Positions 36,766-49,846 of a DNA stretch of 64,000 bases are shown here, in pieces. Within the stretch, counting starts at the first letter, position 1. Each line of letters starts with the position of its first letter. The notes under the pieces are model-generated. The model saw nothing but the letters and a program-made list of their open reading frames with translations, was not told where the DNA came from and made no database searches. The DNA comes from Liolophura sinensis (taxonomy: Eukaryota; Mollusca; Polyplacophora; Chitonida; Chitonidae): NCBI RefSeq assembly GCF_032854445.1, contig NC_088300.1, forward strand, positions 48,231,682 through 48,295,681, written 5' to 3'. The translations under genes and the position numbers were made by a program.

Positions 36766-39700
36766 GAGCTGTAAATGACATGAATTTTGTCCATGACTAA
36801 AGTTACTCATTTTGCCTGATTCTGAGAGTTCTGGTGAGCTTGAGTCTTTTGAAATTTGCTTAGAATTTTAATACTTAGAATGTAATACTTTACATTTTTA
36901 AAGGTATATCCAAAAAATGACTGGAGTCTTAAGCCAAATTTTTCTGAGACCATGTGGACAATAAGTGCAAAGTAATTTTTAAGTGAGTTAGTCTCTTTAA
37001 TATTTGTCTGAATTTTACAGATATTAAAAACCAAGCTTTAATTAAACAAATGTGTACATGCATATAATATGACTGTGTGATGTTATGTAACAGTAGTGAA
37101 CATTCTTGAATCTTGTCCATCTGTGCTGTTGAAGGTAGGGCTTTTATCAGCTGTTTTCATTGAGGATTTATGTTGTTTGTGGCACTGGGATGGATTCTAG
37201 CCGTCAGATGTGTAAATGCAAGGGGTTAAAAAAATAACAATTATGAACATTGTGCTCAAAGAGATTTGTCAGCATTGTTTTTAGTCAAGGAGTTGTTTTG
37301 ATTTCAGGTTGCAACCTGGACATGTTGGTAAAAACATTGGTTATAATGATTACGTAACATGGCACTGAGTAAATGCGCTATGTGCAAGTTGACAGGATGT
37401 GTACTTTTCATCACTTTGAAATGCTAACATAAACATCACCTGCCTGATGCAGGCAGGTCTATGGAGTGATACAAGGAAATTACTAGCCCCCCTTCAGTAT
37501 ATATTATTTTACATGTGAATTTTTTTATTGTGTCCATTGAGCAATGATTAATGTTGCAGTTATAACTGACCCAGCCTAAGCTGTGTTTAAATAACTGACA
37601 TGCCTTTTAAAGTCATTCACTTCAAGTGTGATGCATTGTTAGTACCTATATTTATATACACAATTAAGGGATATTTATTTTGACACCTCAAATTAAGGCA
37701 GCTGCTGTCACTGCTTGTGGTTACTTAGCCCATGTGTTAACATGGGTCACACTCCTCATGGAGCTGTTTACGTAACCTAATAAACTCTTTATTTATTTGT
37801 ATTTATGGTGCAGATTGGCCAAGCTTGTTTTGGTTGGGTAATTGGCTGTTCTGGTCAAATAGTGGAAGACAGGAACTAAGTGAAAAGCTGTTTGTTCTCC
37901 ATGCTAACAGTGCATGTGTTTAGACTACATTTTAATGACTAAAATTTGTTGTAAACATAGAATTAAGGATGCTATGACTTTAGGTAGCCCATGAACTTAA
38001 GAGAGCCTTTATTTTTTGATGTGATATTCAGTTTCTTTGTCTGGTTCATAGAGAGTCATGCTTATAAGGGGTGTTATGAGGTGACAGCTTGTTGTTTGTT
38101 CATGACCTCTTGGAGGCCTCAAATTGAAGTGTTGCCTGGTCAGTGAGATGGGAACTAAATGGGAACAAGTGTTTGTGATAATTTGCTTTGTTGACATTGT
38201 TTACAACTTTTCTTGAACTTGTGTTACCACAATACCGACATATGTAACCAGGACATACTATAAAGATGTCATCAGTTGTTGAGTCTGCCACTCAGAAACC
38301 AGCTGTGGTAGATTTTTGTGTCCCCAGTTTTCCACAGTAGCAAAGATCAGGGAGTTTCCTGTTCAACAAGATATAATACTCCTTAATTCTTACTGCAAAA
38401 TGCCTGCAGTGCTAATTGACGAAGACATTCTGACTGACAAAGTTTATATAAGACTCTCCTTTCTTGAATGTTGATAGTTTATCATAATTGGACATCGCCA
38501 TGAGAGATATCCCCAGGGTGGCATACATATCTTGAACCACCCCCATACCTTCTCAACTTTCAGTATCCTGTAATTAATTCGCACTAAACCTGAAGGGTTT
38601 TATTACTGTGGTACTGAAATCTTGGTAAACAAGTGCATCTATGCATTACAGAAGATGCCAGCGATTCTCTTTAGTATTTATTTATGTGATTAGTGAAAGG
38701 TTGAAGAATTAAAGTGAAGTGTCAAGTGAAGCACTTGAAGTGTTCAGCATTGACCCGAACGCTGTTGAAAGAATCATTCTTCCATATTCAGGGCATTGGG
38801 AATAACGGGATTATCAGTGGGTTTCACGGTAGTGTTTTATGCTGCTGAACCTTCATGCTATGCAACAGCACAAAGCGCATATTGTGCCAAGATTGACTCC
38901 ATGAAAAGCCGGCCTTTATTGGCCCGATTACGTAATTCATGATTTTATCATCTTCAAATAAGTCATTTAAAAGCCTTTAAACATTGCCATTTAGCCATTA
39001 CACTGTTATCGGCATAGTGTAAATTCTTTGATAATTGTTATCAGTGTTTTTGTTTGCTGATAATTGCATGTATGATTGTTCTTTAGTGATTGTAATGCCA
39101 TTAATAACACAAGTTAATGCAGTAGATGATTGAAGATTATAGCTTATTATCTGATATCCGAGGTCATTTTTAGAAGTGCTAAAATGATGGGGGTTTTATA
39201 TTATTTATTAGAACACCATGGCTGAATGTCATAGTTTTGTTGCACATAAAAACAAGTTGTTTGCAACTGCATTATGATAAATTAATATTATTGCCTTAAT
39301 TGGACATGTAGATAAACTTGAGTTCCATTGTCACAAGTATTAGCCTCTTGAAACGTCGTCTGAAGTCATTTTACATGTCATATGGAGTGAGACAAGTGAT
39401 CTGCTTTGTATTGATAGCATTGAGACATTAATTGCTGGTATTTCAAAGTGCTAGTAACTGTTGATACATTTAACACTGATGTCAAGTGTTGGGTGCGCTT
39501 TCACCTGTTAGTTTTACAGTGCTTTGCATGTTGATTTTCTTTTATAAGAGGATGCAGGAAGGCACTTTTGGGATTAGTCATACCTTCTTGCAGTAATTAA
39601 ATTTTTCTTTTTCTCAATTACTTGTTGTGTGGTGGTAATCTAAAAGAAAATATGTAAATTGGGAGAACAACTTAGCATCATCTAAAATTGGTGATCACAT

Positions 39701-41503
39701 GTAAAATGATTAAAATTTTTATTCAAGTTTTCCAACCGGTATATATTTATACTAAAAGTAACGGTAGCACAAAGAATTTCCAACACATTAGGTCCCATCT
39801 AGTTTTCAGAAGGTAAAATTTCACTGTTCCCTTGACAGAAGGAAGTCCATATTTTTGTGGGAGTTGCGAAGCCTATGTCAGTGGTTGGCTGGTTGTGTCA
39901 CACACTTGTCAGACGGCTCTTGGATATAAGTCAGTGTCTGTTCAGGGGTTGGGTTGACTTCTCCTGTTAGGTGTGAAATACGAGAGAGGCAGGGTTAGAC
40001 TGGATTCAGGGTGGAGTGTTTGGGGTTACTGCCCCCCAGGGCTAACTCGATGGTCCCTCCTGGTACCACCCCTCCAGACATGTGCCTTTGGCTAGGCAGA
40101 GCTTCATCCTTTGAACTGACAGAAACTCTTCATTTCTCACCTTTCTTCACAAGGCTATTAATATTGCACAGTATAGTATGTTTCTCACTTTCTGAGAATT
40201 GAATCCAGCCAAGACCAGTAAGGAGTGGGCTTTAATTTTTAAAGTATGAGGAGTTGATTGCAAAATTTCCATCTACTTTTTTATGTATAAACTGATAAGT
40301 AAATAAGGGTACATGCACATATAGTGCAGCATTTACTGGGGCTGTCATGGCCTTTCTGCACTTTTTGCGGGTTGAGAGGGAGCTGTCTTTGACCCTGAAT
40401 GTGTGAAGGGGTGGGAGTGACCTGCGTAAGACCCTGAGCCACTAGCGGGTGCCTTGATGGATGGTCCATGTCAGTCCCTTCTGCCACCTGTAAGGTATAT
40501 CCCAACCTGGGCCCCTCCTCAGATCAAGTACTTACAACTTCAAAGATTTTGGACTGCTCGTTTTCACCTGAGCTTTTTTTCTCTCATCATCCCAGGATCA
40601 GGCAGAAGATGTATGACGGGTGATTAAAAAGGCAGGTAACTATTTACAGAGGGTATGTGTGGCTGTTTGATTATGACCCCAGGCTGTTATCCTCAATTGT
40701 TAGTAATTACAGGTAGAAAGCCTAGCTGTCTCCTAGCCTGTGCCAATGGTGACAAAAAACAGCTTAGTTCACTGGTGAAAAGTGCCCCAGATGTGAACAC
40801 CCGCCAGTGTGTTTAGGCAGTGGAGGGAAGTGTATATGTTAGATGTAGGTGTGCATGTCTCAGTGAGCTGTCTCCGCGCGAAAACTCGTAAGGTCCTGTG
40901 ACAAGGAGGCGAGCTGAAGAAGTTGTCGAATTGGAGGTATATAGACTACCAGTATTGTTGTCAGCTATGTTAGAGCCAGTCCAGGACACAGTGGGAACAT
41001 ACAGGACTGCTGTGGCTGAGCAGTCAAAGGACAGCTAGGCCCGGTACTTCTGACAGCTCACTGCATTTCACATACCAGACACATACCAATACATATTTAA
41101 CATATATATGTGTGCTGTTTGTGTGTAATGGGGACAGTATGAAGGCTGGCTGATAACAAGAGTTGCTGAAGTAGCTGACTGGGGACCTGGCCTGCCAGCC
41201 TGCCTGTTCCGCCACTGTTTTATGTAGTTATCAGCCAGTAGTCAAATTCCCCCAGGCAATTATCGTCAGGATTGTGCTTGTTAAGGCCAACTTTTACCTG
41301 GATTGTCCTGTATGTGTGTGTATATAGACAGTGAAAGGTAGCCTGGACTTTGCTTTGCTGTGTATGTGTGTGTGTGTAGACCTGCTCAAATAGCAGCATG
41401 CCTGACCGGGTTGGCTCTCATGTGACACCAGCATCCCCACCCTGTCCCAGGACACTCGAACAGTTTGTCTTCGTCTAGCCTAGCGTTGTTATTGTGCCTG
41501 TTC

Positions 41504-41566
41504 ATGTATCGACCATGGGTAGATGGTAACAGAATATGTGCTGTATCAGACAAAAAACGTCACAAG
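41504..41566 (+). CDS. Candidate alternative first coding exon of the plus-strand gene
   Basis: An ATG at 41504 opens 21 codons (MYRPWVDGNRICAVSDKKRH and K) ending at the donor AAG|GTAAGC in phase 0, the same phase as the 29226 donor. Spliced to 49847 it would give DKKRHK-GQFGYRIG. The stretch 40860-41500 just upstream is locally richer in CpG (ctccgcgcgaaaactcgtaa), which could mark a second promoter. Against it, the ATG context is weak (T at -3), and the stronger ATG at 41514 (accATGG) opens only four codons before a stop. The exon may instead be noncoding or chance. Confidence 0.27.
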
Positions 41567-42748
41567 GTAAGCCCGAAAAGTACAGCAAACTTGCGGTTTT
41601 GTGGGTAGTTAATTGTCTGACTAAAGGTAGACTTGTGACAGCTGACCTATTTGATGTGTATGTAAAATCTCATCAGAAGGCTCTTTTCTTTTGACATGAG
41701 CTTTAAACTCTTCTTTTTACATTGATACATGTACATGGACAATGCTACATTTCAGTATCCAAACAAAGGGGCTAAAATGGACATTGTTAGGTCTTCACAA
41801 TAACAAAGTACTTGTAAGAAATTACATTTCTTGGCTATTTAAATGAATGCAGAAGAAGTTAAAACAGTTGTTTGCATTTTATGGGATTTAAGTTAAGGCA
41901 AGGAATTGTGAAATATACTGAATATTATGAATGCTGTACAAATTAAACTTCAAGGTAAGAGCATTATTAAAATTAAATTGGTATGTTTATAATGTGTGAA
42001 CAAAAATTTGTCGTTACAGTTTTTTTCAAAATTGACCAGAGTATTAAACACACCAACTAATTTTCTGAGATCGGAATTTATAATGGATAATATAAATATT
42101 TCACAGGAGAAATAAACAAGAATTAAGCCTGTGTAACCGGTAGCTGAAACTCAATGTCCAAACATGTAGAGAATTTTAGTGTTCAGATTTTGTCTGATAT
42201 GAAGGGTGTCTGGATAGTTGGCCAGATGGGGTGGAATAAATTTGTAATGTAACCTTCATATGTTGGGTACTAACTCATCAAGGTGTGCTCACACGTGTCA
42301 CAAGAATGCCATGTTTGTGTCCATTAACCACATGTACATGTATGTCTGCGTTTCAGATGCGCTTGATATGAGTAGTTTAATATGCTCATGACATTCTTGT
42401 GCGTACCAACATACAAGGTATGATTATCAGCGCATAAATAAAAATCATGGCGATAATAGAGAGTGTGCGTCCTGGGATAACTTACAGACTGTTAAAAAGG
42501 TTAAGCTTACCCTACATAAGAAAGAAATGTGCAGAATTGTCTGGTGTATCAGTATGCATATGTGTTTATATATAATGTCATGCCATTGATCTATCAGAAA
42601 AAAATCATCAGAAAGATGATCAGAAAAACTAGTTTGGAAGCAACACACAGAGAATCATAGTCTTCAGTTCAAAGTGCCATCAGAAAAATTTGAGTAAAAA
42701 TGTTGATGCAACTTTTTTTACTAGAACCTAAATGGATTCCCATAGATT

Positions 42749-42828
42749 AATTTCCTCCCACCATTGTCGTATAAGTGAAATATTTTTGAGGACTGTCTAA
42801 AACATCAATTAATTAAATAAATAAATGT
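42749..42828 (+). mobile_element. SINE-like element, 3' end
   Basis: Plus-orientation tail: ttcctcccaccattgtcgta, taagtgaaatatttttgagg, and an (aaat)n run. Only the last third of the element is present. Confidence 0.75.
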
Positions 42829-43616
42829 AAGGGAAACCGTATTCTTTAAAGTAGTAATCCGTGCATTTACATACTGTTCATTTGTACATACATATCAGAA
42901 GACTGTTTGAAGGACAGCTGAGATTACTGATGTTCATCTGCTTATGTAAAGTATTACTGCTCACTGAAGTGCATATAGCTATAGGAATATGCATGTACAT
43001 GTACCTTGTTTAAATTAAATACTGTGTTTTGTATTATTTTGGGGGTAAGTGAAAAATAATTCCTTCTTCTAAGGTCGTTTTTGGATAATATACAGTGTCA
43101 ACATATTCTCAAACAGGTTAGCTGTGTGTAAAGTGGTGATGTAATATATATCAGCAGGCATCTTTAAAAGAATAAGGTAAAGTATTAATAATGACCTTTA
43201 GGTCAAAATGCACCACTAACAAGATCTTTGATGTAGGACAGAGTCTAAAAATAAAACATACCTCGAGGGGAGAACCGTCTCATCACTTGAACTCCCTTTG
43301 GCATTGATTAGCTGATTTTGTTTCTTTTGTATTTCATTCAAACTAATTTTCACTCCTAAAATTGTAACAATGAAAATCTGATTTTTCAAGTGCAAATAAC
43401 ACAAATCTGCATAACTGTCATAGGTATTTTTTCTTTCTGATACCCTGGAGGGTTCTTTTTTTGTAAAACTGGGACTGGGACTGATGTGGAGAAATGATAG
43501 AATAAAAAATTTAAAAAAAAATTTTTTTAAAAAATGCACCTTCTGAACATTCTACATCTTTGTATTCGGACTGAAGCTCCAAACGTCTTCATATCAAGGA
43601 AATGTGTATATATTTC

Positions 43617-43781
43617 ATATTCTGAAGGCATCATTCTGTGTATACTGATGCAGTTATTCTTTTGTGCAGCACTTGAAATGACCGAACAGACCAATTTAGT
43701 TTTGTCTCCAAAATCAAATTGAAAATATGCATAAATTGCACTGAGTGTTTCTTTTTAATGTATGAAAAGGTTGAGGAATTA
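43617..43781 (-). mobile_element. MITE-like element, partial copy
   Basis: It shares tattctgaaggcatcattct, gaacagaccaatttagtttt and the end gaaaaggttgaggaattagg with the family at 36578-36765 and 44472-44689. The left terminal repeat is missing or replaced. Confidence 0.6.
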
Positions 43782-44189
43782 GGGCTCTACAGCTGGGAAA
43801 AGAAAAGGGGAAAAAAGCAAGACAGAAGTTATTGTAGCTCTGATTTGTACAGTAGTTATGAAGATAATCTTTGTTAATGAGACCTTGAGTAACCTGTAAT
43901 TACAGTGTTAAACTTATTGACCTGCCCCTTCTGTTCAGTTTAATACCTGTATTTTCTAACACACCCCACTCAATGAATTGAAGGGTTTTGAAAAGCCTAA
44001 AGACTCTGCTTGCCACAAATATGACCTTTATGCCCTGATTCAGTTCATCAACAACATTTTGTAGGCTGATCAAATAATTGGTGTATGCTACATAGAGGAA
44101 ATGTTTGAAGTGGCAGTAATTATTTGGGTATGTCGTGCTGAGCCATGTACCTGGTCCTCATCAGGCGTAAAGCTATCATGGAATACAGC

Positions 44190-44440
44190 TACTGTAAATC
44201 GTCAATCTTTTTAACTGCTTAAGTACTTTTTTCAATGGAACTGATGCATACATGTACAATTATTATGAAAATGATGCTAAAATAATTAGTTGTTGTAGAT
44301 GCAAGCTTCCTAAAACTGTAAAAATTATTTCTCTACATCCCACAGTTCTCTCAGAATGTTGTAAAATATTGGTTGCAGAATTTAAAAAAGGTTAAAAGAC
44401 CTTAAGAAAGGTTGAAGAATTAGGGTTTATAATCCTTAGA
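44190..44440. mobile_element. MITE-like element, related subfamily
   Basis: It begins gtaaatcgtcaatcttttta and ends aagaaaggttgaagaattag, an inverted pair. The interior matches the element at 34585-34795 (atgaaaatgatg; aaaattatttctctacatcc). It lies immediately left of another family member, giving two elements in a row. Confidence 0.5.
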
Positions 44441-44471
44441 GGCTCAGGTAAACAAACTAGCCTTTTTACCC

Positions 44472-44689
44472 TAATTCGTCAACCTTTTCGCATATGAAAG
44501 AGCAACTTTCATTGCATTTTATGCACATTTTAATTTGATTTTGGGCACAAAACTACATTGGTTGGATTGGTCAGTGTCAGGGCTTCACCAAAATTATAAG
44601 TATAAAAAGAATAAGTCCACACAGAATAATGTCTTCAGGATATGCTTGATAAAAAACTTTGTAAACATACGAAAAGGTTGAAGAATTTA
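44472..44689 (+). mobile_element. MITE-like element, full length
   Basis: The left end taattcgtcaaccttttcgc and the right end acgaaaaggttgaagaattt are near-perfect inverted repeats of about 20 bp. The 218-bp element has no coding capacity. Its interior (ctacattggttggattggtc; agtccacacagaataatgtc) recurs in other copies. This is the best preserved copy and works as a reference for the family. Confidence 0.72.
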
Positions 44690-44844
44690 AGTAGTTTGAC
44701 AGACACGTCTTACATGTTTATGTAGGTTTACATACAGTCTACGCAGCATGTTAGCTTTGAGGTATGGCTGCATCTCTCTGTGACTCGTTGCATCAGGAAT
44801 GATCATAAATGTAGTAGCAGTTTAAAATTTGCCGTTGAGACTTG

Positions 44845-45158
44845 ATTTATTTACTTATTTGATTGTTGTTTCACGCCGTACTTAAGAATATTGCACTTAT
44901 ACGATGACGGCCAGCATTATGAGGGGAGGAAACCGGGCAGAACAGGGGGAAGCCCACGACCATCCACAGGTTGCTGGCAGACCTTCCCACTTACGGCTAG
45001 AGAGGAAGCCATCATGAGCTGGACTTGAACTCACAGCGTCCGCATTGGTGAAAGGCTTCTGGGTCATTGCGTAGCGCTACAGCATCTGCATTGGTGAAAG
45101 GCTTCTCGGTCATTGCGCTGCGCTAGCGTGCTAACCGACTGAGCCACACAGGCCCCTG
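44845..45158 (-). mobile_element. SINE-like element, full length with internal duplication
   Basis: Minus-orientation copy with all parts: tcacgccgtacttaagaata, gaccatccacaggttgctgg, gagctggacttgaactcaca and the reversed A box taaccgactgagccacacag. The stretch gcattggtgaaaggcttct plus the following cattgcg occurs twice (about 45041 and 45081), so the head region is duplicated by about 40 bp. Confidence 0.9.
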
Positions 45159-48100
45159 CCATTGAGATTTGAGTTCCCAGTCAATTTTCCAAGTGAACTA
45201 CAAATGTAAGGCTGCCTTCTTATAAAGTTAAGATAGTTTATGTCCAGATTTTGGTTACCCCTTTCTGATAAGTTGTCACCCAGTTGGAGTAGACACTTCA
45301 CACAAGAAAATCTACACCTGTATATTTAGTATGAACAAACATACCTTTTTGCAGAGCTTAAAATAGTTTCATTGGTTTTCAACATAGCCACTTTAAAGCT
45401 AAATGTGCTTGCTCAGTGTGAAACAACAGGAAATGCTTAAGAGTGAACAAAAATGTGGTGTACCCATACTTGTATGTATTCATAGATAAAATTCATTAGT
45501 TTCTAATAATGTATTTACAGTATCACCATTGATAACAGCCTGGTGATTTTGCTGTAACAATGCTACATTGATAAGGCCTTGTTTCTTAACAATGTTTTAA
45601 TTAACGTACAATCTAATGTACTGGCTCTTTAATAAAACCTGTACATAGCAGGTTTTTTTAATGTTCATTTCTTTTTGCTTGTTAATTTAGTCACAGGTTA
45701 ATAGCTCTCTTTTGTTGTAAGACTAGGAATAGTACAGTTAAATGCAGGTTGCTACAGGTAATGAGATATGCATTACACCTTGGCTAAAATTGCTTTCACA
45801 GGTATCTGTTAAGCAAATCCTGATATTTTAGCTTTCTTTGTAAATAATAGATTTTTTTTCCATATTATCTCCAGTTTGCATATGTTCAGAAATGTATTTG
45901 TTCAGCAAGATCGAGACATGTACATACATATGTGATAGTAGCACGATGTCTGTGTACACTGTGCTAATAGTCAGCAAGTGCACTAACCTGTTGGGCTTGA
46001 ATACATGTAAGTTTGCCTTAGGTCATTCTTCCAAACTCAAATACTCAGTAGGGCTTTGACCACTCAGTCCTATTTCAAATATTTGCGAGTTTCTGATCTT
46101 GTTTTGAGCTGCCAAATAGTGACTGTCATTAAATACCTTTTATATTTTAATCCCGATTCAAACTGGGCAGAAAGTTGTCCTTGGTGTTGTATTGACAGTG
46201 GTGTAGGTTACAGTACAGGAGTGTACACATTTGATGTCCATCTATGTTACAGTCATGTTTTCTACCTGTACACCCTGAAAAAAAACCCATACAATATTCA
46301 ACCTTTTCTATTCATTCACTTATTGATTTATACTTCAGCTTGATCTATTTTCTAAAAGTGAATGGCTATTTATATAATCCCACCGCACACAAGATGCGTT
46401 GAATGATCTGGTAGGTGTAACTATGCTAAGACTGTCCACTTATTGGACGGTATGGGCACTGACTGCTTGGGAGGTGTATTCAGGTATAGGTACCTGTCTT
46501 CTCCTCAGCTATTCAACTGCAAATTCAAATATACCCACATATGCATTCATATCAACATGATTATCAAATTCGCTTTTGATTAAGCATAAAACTGACAGGC
46601 TCAGATTTGGAAATTGCCGGTACTTGGGATATCCTAGGTCATCATACTGTGTCACCCGTCTTCTTGTCAAGGACTTGAAAAATTGTTTGGGGATCCTGTT
46701 TTTCACATTCAATATATTCAAGGGTATCCTTTCTAGTGTGCATACAATCAGTGACATGTAAAGCTTTAGGTGCAGTTGGGATTTCATTTGCTCTGTAATT
46801 GGATCTTCTGTAGAAGTACATGTAATTTGTGCTGTACAATCTATGTCAACTGCAATTTCATTGCCAAGTTCTCTGTTCATGTAGCAGTTTTGCTTGTGCT
46901 GTTTTTAGCATTTTATTCACCAGTTTGCATGGTAAAATTAATATTGTTTAATAATAATAATCTCATTTTAATTCATGGAGTGGTTAGAAGACTGTTTTTT
47001 TTTTTATTGGAGAGCAACTATTTATTCCCTGAATTTATATTTTTCATTTTTCTGGGAATTGTGAAATATGGGTGCACTATATGCACCAGTGCATTTTACT
47101 GAAAGGACTTAGTGACTAAAATGTACATTGCAAATATGTTCATGCCCATTTCCCTTAGGGTAACATGGTGCTCCATTCATCATTCATGATACCAACTTCA
47201 GTGCCAGTAAAATGTGATTTAGTAGCGTTTGCAACATCTTTTTTTTTATTTCTTCAATCATTGACATACACTGATAAGGTGAATGTCATGAATGAATGAT
47301 GAATATTTGTATTTTCCTTCTACTTACTACTGCAATGTAAAACTGTTCCATTTCAACTGTTAAGGCACATGTTGATTTGTATATGTAGGATGCCCTATAA
47401 ATTATTGGTGTGTTCAACTTTCTGAAATATCTTTCGGAAAGTCAGACACGCCTGTAATTTGTTGAGGATGCTCTACGTGCACATAAGCAGTCTGGTCTGT
47501 ACACATACGATCAATGCAACTTTTGTGTTTTTTTTTTTAAATTTTGGAACTTTAAAAGGTAGAAAAACAAGCAGATGCTGTACACATATCTCTCTCCTTT
47601 TGAACATGTTGTAAACTTCTGACCATATTTGTTGTTCATTGGCCAATGTGATCGTCAGAGCGCTGTCATGGATACTTACTTGATGAATAACTTTAGTCCC
47701 AAACACCCTGACAGTTTAACTGCATCAGGTTTTTAAATGGAGCACGCTCTGATGTTGATTTGGGGCCATCTTTGGCCAATCAAAATTTTTACCATGCATA
47801 GCGTCAGAGTGGACTCGGACTACCAATGGGAAGGCAGAGCAATCTTTCCATCCCTGGTTTGATTGCGCACACTAGTTATACAACAGTCTCTGTTAGCTGA
47901 GGTGACCATAAACGACAAGAGAAGGTGAATATGGAATCCAGTGAAGGATATAAAAATACAAAACTTTTTTGAGAGTCCACATTTTTTAAGAGGTTCCTTT
48001 TATTTCACTCACATAATTAGAGGGGTTTTACTAATTAGGGAGTTTTACTAAAACCTGTGTCGCCATTCATTTTTGTGTTATTTATAAATACTGTTCAATC

Positions 48101-48931
48101 TACATGTAAAGCAACAATAGAGCCATAGAAAACTAGAAAGTGTACATTACACTGCATATATACATGTAGGTACAAGTGTCTATAAGAAAGCCTTACATGT
48201 ACATTGAATTACATGTGCATGTGAAAGAGTTTTTGTGTTTTTCTGCATGAATTGTTCTCTAATTGTGTGTGTGTGTGTGGCTTGTTTTTTTTTTTAAGGA
48301 AAAATGCTATTCTTGATCAGAGTGGGTAATTGGGGTACTTGATGACCATCCCAGATAGGTAGTAGTGGAGGAAGGCTGTACAGTGTTATAAAGCTGTCGA
48401 GTACAGTGTAATACAGACAAGCACTCTCTTTACCTACTGTTTTACTTTTATGGCTTTCTGATGTGCTGTCAAGATTGAGGAAGATCTTTGTCTTGACACC
48501 ATGCCGGTCTCCGTGCCACTGTTGATACTTACTTTACCTGTTGTCTTAGATCCTGATATTGATTTACTTGTATTTAATTTAAACAAATTTGAAACATTTG
48601 TCAACAGTTTGCTGCCTGGGCATGCAGACTTGGCCTCAACATATGTATCTCAAAGCCGAGAAGTCATATCTTAAAATAGAAGATATTATAGTTGCTCATA
48701 GGAATTCTCTTGTTTTGTTTATCAGCAAGACAATCACGTTCATATCAATATTTCTAATTAACATGAGGTCGCTTAACAGTGTGTCTAACAAAAATACTTA
48801 AAAGATTTTCTCTTCGGCATAATAGAGATAGACTGTGGTCATAGTTTTTATTGAGAATGATATTTAGACTATTTACTCATAGTCAGAGAAGGTTTTAAGA
48901 ATCTAAAGTGTTAAAGAGTTATTCATGGTCA

Positions 48932-48957
48932 TTTTTTTTTTTTTTTTTTTTTTTTTT
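48932..48957. repeat. T26 homopolymer
   Basis: Uninterrupted run of 26 T in intron 1 of the plus-strand gene. Confidence 0.9.
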
Positions 48958-49846
48958 GTTCATTCTTCTCTAGGTTAAATAAAAACCTTCACATTCAAAT
49001 TTATATTGAGTGATATAAATGAAAAACCATCATGGTGTAGTATTTTTGCATATTTTGCTTCTTCTTGAAATATTAATAACGCCTGCAATATCAGCCCAAG
49101 ATGAAGAGTAAACATATCATGACATATGAACCCCCACCCCGGTTGTTATGGCTGAAAAGTGTCTGTTTAAGATGGGGTTAGTTTTAAACTTACTCAGTAA
49201 CCCTAGCTATATCTCAACTGTTTTTTTTTTTAAATGGGATTGTGTAAATGTGACGTTGCATTCATTCCCCTGCAGGCAGTATAACCCTTGTCAAAGAATT
49301 GCTTCCTCCACAATGTTTAGATTTCTAAAGAAATTCTCAATCTGTTAAAAATTTTGATACCTCCTCTTTATTTACGAGATAAGATTTGGGAATATTTTAT
49401 GACAGCTACTTGCCGCACCACGTGCCTGGTTAAAATGTAAATAGCTATGCAGTGTCTCATTTGAATGGGTGTATCTTCAGGACTCACTCCCATCTACTAA
49501 AATCATCTTTTGATAACACTATACGGCGTGTGTCAGGAAAACTTCTTTTATATGCACCTATTGATATGAGCTTGCATTTTTCCTACGCGCTGACCTGTAC
49601 ACATATGTTTGTTCATGCCGCTTGTTATGAGACATCCAATAAGGTCAGCTAATGGGGACTCAAGGTTGAATTGCCTTTAAGATTTTTAGCTCAGGATCCC
49701 GAAACCAGCCCCTACATTTAGAGCTTTACCTGTCAAGTATTGAAAGACAGATTTCCTTATGTTAATGTGACATATACATGTACATGTATTTAAGATGTCC
49801 TAATGCAGTGTGGCGCTAATGTTGTTGTATCTCTTGTACTTTGCAG

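Larger units (their letters stand above)
29227..49846 (+). other. Intron 1 of the plus-strand gene (about 20.6 kb)
   Basis: This is a very long first intron. It contains SINE-like copies (32238-32497, 33402-33547, 42749-42828, 44845-45158), several MITE-like copies (30540-30686, 34585-34795, 36578-36765, 43617-43781, 44190-44440, 44472-44689), a T26 run and one candidate alternative first exon (41504-41566). The intervals 29230-30500, 37000-40860 and 45160-48900 show no element I can name. Long 5' introns like this are common in developmental regulators. Confidence 0.6.

Noticed and set aside
41514-41528. ATG in strong context (accATGG) as a gene start
   Set aside because: Opens only four codons before a stop. 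At most a minimal upstream ORF.
46509-46880. 123-codon minus-strand ORF
   Set aside because: Lies in intron 1 of the plus-strand gene, has no recognisable domain, and no splice or promoter signals. Overlapping plus-strand ORFs are equally open.
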